A stretch of DNA of 38,288 bases from Saprospiraceae bacterium (GTDB taxonomy: Bacteria; Bacteroidota; Bacteroidia; Chitinophagales; Saprospiraceae). Made by a program: the position numbers and the translations under genes. The notes under the pieces are model-generated. The model did no database searches, was not told the origin of the DNA, and saw nothing but the letters and a program-made list of their open reading frames with translations. How positions within the stretch are numbered: the first letter of the stretch is position 1; each line of letters opens with the position of its first letter. Shown here piece by piece: positions 31,919 through 38,288 of this stretch. The stretch covers positions 1-38,288 of the forward strand of contig JAHDFX010000030.1 in assembly GCA_020627965.1 (NCBI GenBank), read 5' to 3'.

Positions 31919-32070
31919 TACTTTTGTTCTTAAGTAAAGCTGAAAATGTTTTTTTTAAAATATTTAATTTTTTTCTAAACATTTTATAGTCATATAACGT
32001 ATTATACAAGTAGTCAATTAAGCGAAGCCTGACAATATCTACAAATCCAACATCGATATTCATACCTAAA

Positions 32071-32424
32071 ATGTCACAAGAATCAATACTAATTAAGGCT
32101 TTGGAAGACGAAATAAAGCGCTTTAAAGGCATATTTAAAGAAGGCGCAAAAGTCACTATTGACAAGGAGGTTTCCAATTACCCTGTTTTTGTTGCACACC
32201 AAGATGAAATTCCTCTTGGTGTAGAATTTGTAAACAGGGAGAAATCTGGAACTTTTTGGTCATATAATGTGACTACATTAGAAGAGCTTGTGACAAAAAA
32301 AATTATTAACACTGATAGATTAGACAATTTTAAACGCATTTACAAAGACCCTTTGAAGTTCATTTGTGTATTTGTTGTGGAACAAAAAGGAGCATCTTTT
32401 GTCTTTTATCCTTATAACGACTAA
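32071..32424 (+). CDS. Hypothetical small cytosolic protein
   Basis: A 117-residue protein without signal peptide or transmembrane helix. It starts with a charged helix (ILIKALEDEIKRFKGIFKEG) and continues with mixed strands (YPVFVAHQDEIPLGVEFVN, WSYNVTTLEELVTKKII), ending in FICVFVVEQKGASFVFYPY. It has an ordinary composition and a plausible terminator directly behind it, so it is probably a real gene. I do not recognise the family. It stands alone between rlmD and the sensor kinase. Confidence 0.65.
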   Translation: MSQESILIKALEDEIKRFKGIFKEGAKVTIDKEVSNYPVFVAHQDEIPLGVEFVNREKSGTFWSYNVTTLEELVTKKIINTDRLDNFKRIYKDPLKFICVFVVEQKGASFVFYPYND

Positions 32425-32425
32425 A

Positions 32426-32468
32426 AAGTAACGGCACTTATGCCTGTCACTTTATCGTTATTTTTTTT
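32426..32468 (+). terminator. Probable intrinsic terminator of the small hypothetical gene
   Basis: AAGTAACG (32426-32433) pairs with CGTTATTT (32456-32463), including one G-U pair, and a smaller GGCA/TGCC stem can form inside. Eight T at 32461-32468 overlap the end of the right arm. It begins 2 bases after the stop codon. Confidence 0.5.
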
Positions 32469-32570
32469 CATTTAATATGTTGAAAAAGTCATTCTTTTAA
32501 TTTGTGACACAAAACATAGGGTAATTGCAATTATTATTAGTCTGTGCTTTTTGGTCATATTTTAAGATTT

Positions 32571-32586
32571 ATCTGATAAATCAGAT
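32571..32586. promoter_or_regulatory. Palindrome upstream of the hybrid kinase gene (possible operator)
   Basis: ATCTGAT (32571-32577), AA, ATCAGAT (32580-32586) is a perfect 7-base inverted repeat about 36 bases before the kinase start codon. Its size suits a dimeric DNA-binding protein, but no T run follows, so it is not a terminator. Function is inferred only from position. Confidence 0.35.
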
Positions 32587-32621
32587 AATGTCTTTATGCT
32601 AAACTACATAATGAAAACACC

Positions 32622-34610
32622 ATGTACGAGAAGGAAGCTAAGTCTAAATATAATATTCTACTGATAGAAGACAATCCAGGTGATGTTCGTCTGGTAGAAA
32701 TATTTTTGGGAGAATCAGATCTCAAAAATAGCGACATCCTTAATTGTCGTACACTGGAAGATGCACATAAAGCACTTTCCAGTGATCAGTTTGATGTCGT
32801 TTTGCTAGATTTCAATTTACCTGATAGTGCAGGTATAGAAACACTCACTAGTGTATTAAGTACTTATCCAAAATCCAATGTGATTGTATTCACCGGACTT
32901 GAAGATAAGAAAATGGGGATCAGAGCCCTACAGGCTGGTGCTCAGGATTATTTGGTGAAAGGAAATTTCTCTGCAGACTTTCTGGTAAAGACACTTCGTT
33001 TTGCTATTGAAAGAAATCGGAACCAGATCAGGCTTGAAAAGGCGCAAAAAGAAGCTAATGCTATTAATGAACGGTATACTCAGATTGTCAATCAATCTAA
33101 AGATGCTATATCTGTTACCAATTATGATGGACATTTTCTGACCTTCAATGATGCTACTGTTCAAATGTTTGGGTATTCAAGAGAAGAGCTTAAAGACAAT
33201 ATTTCATCTGCCGATCTGTATGCACAGGAAGAAGAACGAGAAAAACTAACAGAACTTCTTAAAGAGAAGGGCTTTGTACATGATTATGCTTTGCTGCTGA
33301 AAAGGAAAGATGGAAAGACTCGTCATTGTCTTTTAGCTTCAACTATGGTGACTACAGATAAAGGAGAAGTAGAATTTCATAGTACTATTCGTGACATCAC
33401 GGAACAGAAAGAAGCACAGGAATTACGCAAACAGCAAGAACTTAACGAGAAGGAAAATAAGATCAAAGAACAGTTATTGACTACAGTAAGTCATGAAATG
33501 CGTACACCGATGAATGCTGTCATGGGCATGGTTGGGCTTTTATTAAAAACAGAACTGACTTCAGAGCAGTACAGTTATCTGACTTCTGTAAAACAATCTT
33601 CTGAACACCTCCAAAAAATGATTAATGACATTCTGGAACATCAGAAGATACAATTCGACAAAATTAAACTGGAACATGCAGATTTTGACCTGCATGATAT
33701 GCTGACAAACCTAATCAATATACAGTACTCTACAGAGAAAGAGGTTTCTATAGAAACAAATATAGATAAAGATGTAGAGCGTTTTGTTTATGGAGATCAA
33801 AAACGACTTAATCAGGTATTGATTAATCTGGTCGGCAACTCAATCAAATTTACGGAAGAGGGTAAAGTCTCCATATCTGTAAAAACACTGGAAGGAAATG
33901 GGAAAGATATTCGACTGCAATTTGTAGTACAGGATACCGGAATAGGTATGCCTGTTGATAAATTACACACGATCTTTGAACCTTTCGTAAGGGTGCGTGA
34001 TAAGCAGAAAAAATTCTATGAAGGTATTGGGCTTGGTTTGTCTATAGTGAAAATGCTGATCGAGAAAATGGATGGCACTATTGCTGTGGATAGTGAATTG
34101 GGTGTGGGTTCTGTTTTCACATTTGATGTCCTTTTACAAAAAGGCAAAGAACTCAAACCTTCTATACCTAAGAATGGCGTAAAAGCGCCAGAACCAATGA
34201 TTATCAATGATGGAGAACAAAAAAATATTCTCTTAGTAGAAGACAATAAACTCAATCAGATCGTAGCAGTTAAACACATAGAAAAAGGAATAGCTAACGT
34301 CAAAGTAGATGTAGCTGAAAATGGTAAAATAGCTATTGAACAATTGCTTCTTAAAGAGTATGATCTGATCTTAATGGATATTCAAATGCCAGTTATGGAT
34401 GGCTTTGAAGCAACTACGCATATTCGAGAGAAATTGGATCCGCCGATTGCTAATTTACCTATATTAGCAATGACAGCGCATGCACATTTCCTCAATGAAA
34501 ATAAGTACAAAGAATATGGTATGCAGGATTGTATTGTAAAACCTTTTAATCCTTCTGACCTATTTGAAAAAATTAATCACTATTTACACCAAGTAAAGTC
34601 TAATAGATAA
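32622..34610 (+). CDS. Hybrid sensor histidine kinase (REC-PAS-HisKA-HATPase-REC)
   Basis: A 662-residue cytosolic protein with no transmembrane helix. The N-terminal receiver (about 10-130) has the acidic pair ED16-17 and phospho-acceptor Asp63 in VVLLDFNLPDSAG. A PAS domain follows (about 150-262: YDGHFLTFNDATVQMFGYS, ending HSTIRDITEQKEA). A HisKA domain has the phospho-His at 291 (VSHEMRTPMNAVMG). The ATPase has N box LVNLVGNSIKF-like sequence, G1 DTGIGMP and G2 GIGLGLSIVKMLI. The C-terminal receiver has Asp586 in LILMDIQMPVMDGFEA. An HPt protein and a single-domain regulator follow directly, so the three probably form a phosphorelay. The signal sensed is unknown. Confidence 0.95.
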   Translation: MYEKEAKSKYNILLIEDNPGDVRLVEIFLGESDLKNSDILNCRTLEDAHKALSSDQFDVVLLDFNLPDSAGIETLTSVLSTYPKSNVIVFTGLEDKKMGIRALQAGAQDYLVKGNFSADFLVKTLRFAIERNRNQIRLEKAQKEANAINERYTQIVNQSKDAISVTNYDGHFLTFNDATVQMFGYSREELKDNISSADLYAQEEEREKLTELLKEKGFVHDYALLLKRKDGKTRHCLLASTMVTTDKGEVEFHSTIRDITEQKEAQELRKQQELNEKENKIKEQLLTTVSHEMRTPMNAVMGMVGLLLKTELTSEQYSYLTSVKQSSEHLQKMINDILEHQKIQFDKIKLEHADFDLHDMLTNLINIQYSTEKEVSIETNIDKDVERFVYGDQKRLNQVLINLVGNSIKFTEEGKVSISVKTLEGNGKDIRLQFVVQDTGIGMPVDKLHTIFEPFVRVRDKQKKFYEGIGLGLSIVKMLIEKMDGTIAVDSELGVGSVFTFDVLLQKGKELKPSIPKNGVKAPEPMIINDGEQKNILLVEDNKLNQIVAVKHIEKGIANVKVDVAENGKIAIEQLLLKEYDLILMDIQMPVMDGFEATTHIREKLDPPIANLPILAMTAHAHFLNENKYKEYGMQDCIVKPFNPSDLFEKINHYLHQVKSNR

Positions 34611-34684
34611 CACTGACAGTAAAGTAATAAATTTAACCAAACAATAATCAATGCATTGTAAACTAATAAAATAAATTAAGCGCT

Positions 34685-35074
34685 ATGGAAAAAAACTACA
34701 GCTTCATTGATTTAGGATATCTAGAACTGATGTCTGATGGAGATGCCCAAATGAAAAGCATCTTACTAGAATTATTATTAAAAGAGCCTGAAGAGCAGCT
34801 CAAACAGATGCAAGAGTATCTGACTGCAAAAAACTGGGAAGCACTACAGTTTGCTGCACATAAGCTCAAAACCTCGTTTCCGTATACTGGTTATACAAGT
34901 TTGATTGACAGAAATGTAGCTTTGGACGCCATTCTCAAATCCAAACTAAATGGTCAGACACCGGATAATTTTGAAGAAGAGGTGACGACTATGTTGTCCG
35001 ATGTCAACAAATATTATGCAGAAGCATTACCCGAACTAAAAGATGCTTATGATAATACTGTAAACACCGTATAA
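34685..35074 (+). CDS. HPt-domain phosphotransfer protein
   Basis: A 129-residue all-helical protein of HPt layout: an opening helix FIDLGYLELMSDGDAQMKS, then LLELLLKEPEEQLKQM, then the phospho-His segment LQFAAHKLKTSFPYTG with His59. The family motif is HxLKG; here the Gly is replaced by Thr-Ser, as happens in some HPt proteins. It lies 74 bases behind the hybrid kinase and 61 bases before a response regulator, all in one direction. It would carry phosphate from the kinase's C-terminal receiver to the next regulator. Confidence 0.85.
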   Translation: MEKNYSFIDLGYLELMSDGDAQMKSILLELLLKEPEEQLKQMQEYLTAKNWEALQFAAHKLKTSFPYTGYTSLIDRNVALDAILKSKLNGQTPDNFEEEVTTMLSDVNKYYAEALPELKDAYDNTVNTV

Positions 35075-35135
35075 AAAGCCGATATTAATTTTATTCAAAA
35101 AATCATCAAACACACCCTCTCTAAATGCTAAACAA

Positions 35136-35519
35136 ATGAAAATACTTATATGTGAAGACGAAGAAATCATGTTAACTGCCCTGGAATTCAGATTACAAAA
35201 GCAAGGTTTCGATATCGTCCGGGCTGAAGATGGACAAATCGCAATAGATAAGATACGTACAGAAGATCCTGATTTGATCATAGCAGATATTATGATGCCA
35301 CATGTCACAGGATTAGAGTTAATCAAATTTGTACGGGAAGATTTGCAAAAAGATACACCCGTTATCGTTATCTCTGCTCTTGAACTAGATGAAGTGGTTT
35401 TAGAAGCCTCCAAATTAGGCGCCAATGATTTCATTGCAAAACCATTCCGCCCAATGGAACTTATACTGCGTATTCGACGAATATTTCAGGAATTAGAACC
35501 ATTGGAACCTACAAGCTAA
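35136..35519 (+). CDS. Single-domain response regulator
   Basis: A 127-residue receiver domain without an output domain. It shows the acidic pocket EDEE (residues 7-10), phospho-acceptor Asp51 in LIIADIMMPHVTGLEL, the switch Ser in VIVISALE and the conserved Lys in FIAKPFRP. Stand-alone receivers act by protein binding or as phosphate sinks. Its place after the hybrid kinase and HPt genes suggests that it is the terminal acceptor of that relay or a feedback branch. The gene converges on the next one across a long hairpin. Confidence 0.92.
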   Translation: MKILICEDEEIMLTALEFRLQKQGFDIVRAEDGQIAIDKIRTEDPDLIIADIMMPHVTGLELIKFVREDLQKDTPVIVISALELDEVVLEASKLGANDFIAKPFRPMELILRIRRIFQELEPLEPTS

Positions 35520-35541
35520 TTAATCTCAGTGAGAATAACAG

Positions 35542-35590
35542 TACCAATATCAATGGTAATAACAACTTATTTTTACCATTGATATTGGTA
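35542..35590. terminator. 18-base-pair hairpin between convergent genes
   Basis: TACCAATATCAATGGTAA (35542-35559) and TTACCATTGATATTGGTA (35573-35590) are perfect complements with a 13-base loop. The right arm ends directly before the stop codon of the minus-strand gene at 35591. Neither side has a long T run, so it is an atypical bidirectional terminator or an RNA-processing barrier. Confidence 0.6.
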
Positions 35591-36193
35591 TTAACTCACT
35601 CCATAAAGTGAACTATTCTTCCAATCAGTCTCCGTATCTATATCGGTCAGTGCCGGCAATATACAATAGGACAGGTTATTCTTGTCCAAATCATCTAAAG
35701 TAGATGCCAGTAAACCAGAAGTACTCCAGGCTTTGTTTTCAAAAACAGGTAAGAACAATTCACGCATACCCAAAAGATAATACCCGCCATCATTAGCCGG
35801 ACCAATAACAAAATCATGATCGTCCAGTTCCCTAAAAGCTTCTTCCACTAAATCACTGCTTATCTCTGCACAGTCACTACCAATAATAACTACCTTTTTG
35901 TAATGATAAGTTTTAAAAGCCACCTCGAAGGCTTGCTTCATTCGTTCGCCCAAATCAGCCCCTATTTGAACATGTTTGCTAAATACATTGTTACTCCATT
36001 CATCCTTTGCGTCGATCTGGTGACTATAAAACAACAATTTGTCTGATACAACCCTTTCACTGACCTTCTTCGTATAATCTAATAAACACAGATAGATTTT
36101 CAGTGCTTTATCATCTCCCAAAGTAGCTGCAAGCCGGGTTTTCACCTTACCCTTTCTGGGGTTTTTAATAAAAATAATTAATGCTTTATCCAT
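35591..36193 (-). CDS. DUF2064/TIGR04282-type glycosyltransferase-like protein
   Basis: A 200-residue protein of nucleotidyl/glycosyl-transferase A fold. It opens LIIFIKNPRKGKVKTRLA (the KTRL nucleotide-binding signature), continues GADLGERMKQAFEVA and VVIIGSDCAEIS with the GSD motif, and has FVIGPANDGGYYLLGM, TSGLLAST and DIDTETDW near the end. These are the marks of the TIGR04282 family, whose members often sit with arsenosugar or rSAM-linked glycosylation genes; none is nearby here. Length agrees with the family. The sugar and acceptor are unknown. It is convergent with the response-regulator gene and divergent from parE. Confidence 0.82.
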   Translation of the reverse strand: MDKALIIFIKNPRKGKVKTRLAATLGDDKALKIYLCLLDYTKKVSERVVSDKLLFYSHQIDAKDEWSNNVFSKHVQIGADLGERMKQAFEVAFKTYHYKKVVIIGSDCAEISSDLVEEAFRELDDHDFVIGPANDGGYYLLGMRELFLPVFENKAWSTSGLLASTLDDLDKNNLSYCILPALTDIDTETDWKNSSLYGVS

Positions 36194-36224
36194 ATTGTTA
36201 CAATAAAAACAAAATGTTTTAAAA

Positions 36225-36256
36225 TTTGGATTTTGTTCGCAAAAATACTACTTTTG
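36225..36256 (+). promoter_or_regulatory. Bacteroidota promoter of parE
   Basis: TTTG (36225-36228), 20 bases, then TACTTTTG (36249-36256) matches TTTG-N19/20-TAnnTTTG. The start would be near 36263, about 45 bases before the ATG at 36308. Confidence 0.6.
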
Positions 36257-36307
36257 CAAACAAATTATTTGTATTTTTAACGATACTTCAAATTGATATT
36301 TTAACGT

Positions 36308-38158
36308 ATGTCTCAACAAGTCACTTATACAGAAGACAATATTAGGTCATTAGATTGGAAAGAACACATCAGAATGCGGCCCGGCATGTATATTGGTAAG
36401 CTGGGCGACGGTTCTTCCCCTGATGATGGTATTTATATTCTGATAAAAGAGATCATTGATAACTCTATTGATGAATTTGTGATGGGACATGGTAAAACCA
36501 TTGAAATCAGTATTAATGATGGTGCGGTCTCTGTTCGAGATTATGGACGTGGTATTCCATTAGGAAAAGTAGTAGACTGTGTATCCAAGATTAACACAGG
36601 TGGAAAATATGATTCTAAAGCATTCAAGAAATCAGTTGGACTGAATGGTGTTGGTACAAAAGCAGTAAACGCCTTATCCGGTTACTTCAAAGTACAGGCA
36701 GTAAGAGACGGAAAAACCAAAATTGCCGAGTTTGAGCGTGGCGAATTAATCAAAGATGCAAAAGTCGCTAAAACCAAAGAAGAAAACGGCACCTTAATGG
36801 TTTTTAAACCAGATAACAGTATTTTCAAAAATTACCGTTTTATTCCAGATTTTTTGGAAAATCAACTCTGGAATTATGTCTACTTGAATGCTGGACTGAA
36901 AATTATTTTCAATGGTAAAAGTTATTACTCTAAAAACGGTCTCTTAGACTTACTGAGCCGGAAAACAAATAAGGAACAACTTCGCTACCCTATCGTACAT
37001 CTGCGAGGAGACGATATAGAAATTGCACTAACACACGGTAACCAATACGGCGAACAATACTACTCTTTTGTAAACGGACAATACACAACGCAGGGCGGTA
37101 CACACCTACAGGCTTTTCGTGAGTCTATTGTAAAGACAGTACGTGATTTTTATAATAAAAGTTATGATGCAACAGATGTCCGTGCATCCATCATCGCCTC
37201 TATTAGTGTGCGGGTAGAAGAACCTGTTTTCGAGTCACAGACTAAAACCAAGCTAGGTTCCCAAAATATGGGACCCGGCGGCCCGACTGTTCGTACATTC
37301 ATCAATGATTTTATCAAAACACAGTTAGATAACTTTCTGCATAAAAACCCCGAAACCGCTCAGGCTTTACAGAAGCGAATTATACAATCGGAAAGAGAGC
37401 GAAAAGAAATAGCAGGCGTTAAGAAATTGGCAAACCAGCGTGCTAAGAAAGCCAATTTACACAATAAAAAATTACGTGATTGCCGAGTACATTACAATCA
37501 AAAACGTAAAGACGAACATCACGAAACAACACTGTTCATTACTGAGGGCGACTCGGCAAGTGGCTCCATTACTAAGGCACGTAATGTACAAACTCAGGCA
37601 GTATTCAGCCTTAGAGGAAAACCACTCAACTGTTTTAATCTAACCAAGAAAGTAGTCTATGAAAATGAAGAATTTAATCTGCTTCAGCATGCCTTGAATA
37701 TAGAAGATGGCTTAGACGATCTGCGTTATAACCGTGTTGTGGTCGCCACCGATGCCGACGTGGATGGTATGCATATTCGTCTCCTGTTATTGACTTTCTT
37801 TCTCCAATTCTTTCCAGATCTGGTTCGTCAGGGGCATTTATATATTTTGGAAACGCCTTTATTCAGGGTCAGAAATAAAAAAGAAACCCATTACTGCTAC
37901 AGTATAGCCGAAAAACAAGCTGCTATAGAAAAATTATCTGGTAAAGCAGAAATTACCCGATTTAAAGGATTAGGTGAAATCTCCCCCGACGAGTTTGGTG
38001 GTTTTATTGGTGAAGACATTCGCCTAGAGCCTGTTATCGTACAGGAAGATGCCAATATTCAGGAAACATTATCTTATTATATGGGCAAAAACACTCCTCA
38101 ACGTCAGCAATTTATTATACAAAACCTGAAAGTAGAACTGGATGAGGTAGTGGAGTAA
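36308..38158 (+). CDS. parE: DNA topoisomerase IV subunit B (ParE/GyrB-type ATPase)
   Basis: A 616-residue type IIA topoisomerase B subunit. The GHKL ATPase has [18 protein letters not shown] (with the Mg-binding Asn), DYGRGIPLG and [15 protein letters not shown] transducer domain follows with the switch-lysine [12 protein letters not shown]. The TOPRIM domain has Glu413 in [10 protein letters not shown] and the DxDxD triad Asp482/484/486 in [10 protein letters not shown], and the protein ends with the FKGLGEI region. It pairs with ParC (not in the window) for chromosome decatenation. The 616-residue length and overall sequence fit Bacteroidota ParE rather than GyrB. It is a core gene with its own promoter. 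The last 130 bases of the window after it show no feature. Confidence 0.92.
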   Translation: MSQQVTYTEDNIRSLDWKEHIRMRPGMYIGKLGDGSSPDDGIYILIKEIIDNSIDEFVMGHGKTIEISINDGAVSVRDYGRGIPLGKVVDCVSKINTGGKYDSKAFKKSVGLNGVGTKAVNALSGYFKVQAVRDGKTKIAEFERGELIKDAKVAKTKEENGTLMVFKPDNSIFKNYRFIPDFLENQLWNYVYLNAGLKIIFNGKSYYSKNGLLDLLSRKTNKEQLRYPIVHLRGDDIEIALTHGNQYGEQYYSFVNGQYTTQGGTHLQAFRESIVKTVRDFYNKSYDATDVRASIIASISVRVEEPVFESQTKTKLGSQNMGPGGPTVRTFINDFIKTQLDNFLHKNPETAQALQKRIIQSERERKEIAGVKKLANQRAKKANLHNKKLRDCRVHYNQKRKDEHHETTLFITEGDSASGSITKARNVQTQAVFSLRGKPLNCFNLTKKVVYENEEFNLLQHALNIEDGLDDLRYNRVVVATDADVDGMHIRLLLLTFFLQFFPDLVRQGHLYILETPLFRVRNKKETHYCYSIAEKQAAIEKLSGKAEITRFKGLGEISPDEFGGFIGEDIRLEPVIVQEDANIQETLSYYMGKNTPQRQQFIIQNLKVELDEVVE

Positions 38159-38288
38159 TAGCTTTTGATTACCTAAAAAACACTCAAGTGTCCTCAAATA
38201 TATTGACTTTGTGATTTTAATAATCTCTCAAAATACAATCAAACTTTGAAAATAGAGTTTCCCTATGAAATACAGGGAAGAGTTTTAA

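Noticed and set aside
32014-32034. AAGCGAAGCC between GTC and GAC, resembling the REP loop GAGCGAAGCCGA.
   Set aside because: The stem is only three to four bases and the loop match is partial; too weak to call a third REP copy.

Overview
The window looks like chromosomal DNA of a Bacteroidota bacterium, probably from the Saprospiria/Chitinophagia/Cytophagia side rather than a gut Bacteroides (the class is a guess). The evidence is a PorP/SprF-family protein beside a giant secreted protein with a type-B type IX secretion (T9SS) C-terminal domain, a metalloprotease with a type-A T9SS sorting domain, a Bacteroidota-type HtpG and ParE, low-to-moderate G+C, and several promoters of the Bacteroidota form TTTG-N19/20-TAnnTTTG.

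Layout. 1-3154: the end of a HlyD/TolC export operon and a TetR-type regulator. 3243-5417: a secreted leucine-rich-repeat protein, a convergent hemD with two REP-like hairpins between them, a small membrane protein, and a RidA gene cut off by an IS4-family element (5385-6686). 6749-9620: a membrane gene that probably lost its 5' end to the same event, and a large GT-C-like membrane protein. 9932-14055: an S9 oligopeptidase lipoprotein and HtpG. 14056-17979: an AT-rich accessory island with its own consensus promoter, holding a truncated TIR domain, a tandem TIR protein and a TPR protein, then a separate promoter in front of two very short ORFs that both end in SKDGDV plus one residue. 17980-22025: PorP/SprF and its seven-repeat T9SS partner. 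22076-27113: a second accessory stretch with an orphan antitoxin, an internally deleted ISAs1 element, a divergent methyltransferase-like gene and Roco (LRR-Roc-COR GTPase) gene, a mini inverted-repeat element and a lipoprotein. 27417-30346: an S74-chaperone surface protein followed by a reprolysin-like T9SS metalloprotease. 30515-38158: mostly core genes, namely rlmD, a hypothetical gene, a hybrid-kinase/HPt/response-regulator trio, a DUF2064 glycosyltransferase-like gene and parE.

How the genes may work together. The 14643-17130 cluster reads as a candidate TIR-effector plus TPR-sensor immune or conflict module; one TIR copy is truncated and the second half of the tandem protein appears to have lost the catalytic-position glutamate. 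The kinase, HPt protein and single-domain regulator in order suggest a phosphorelay. PorP/SprF with the repeat protein is a standard T9SS surface-anchoring pair. Functions of the two SKDGDV micro-ORFs, the Roco/methyltransferase pair and several small proteins cannot be assigned from sequence alone. All identifications were made by eye, without database searches.
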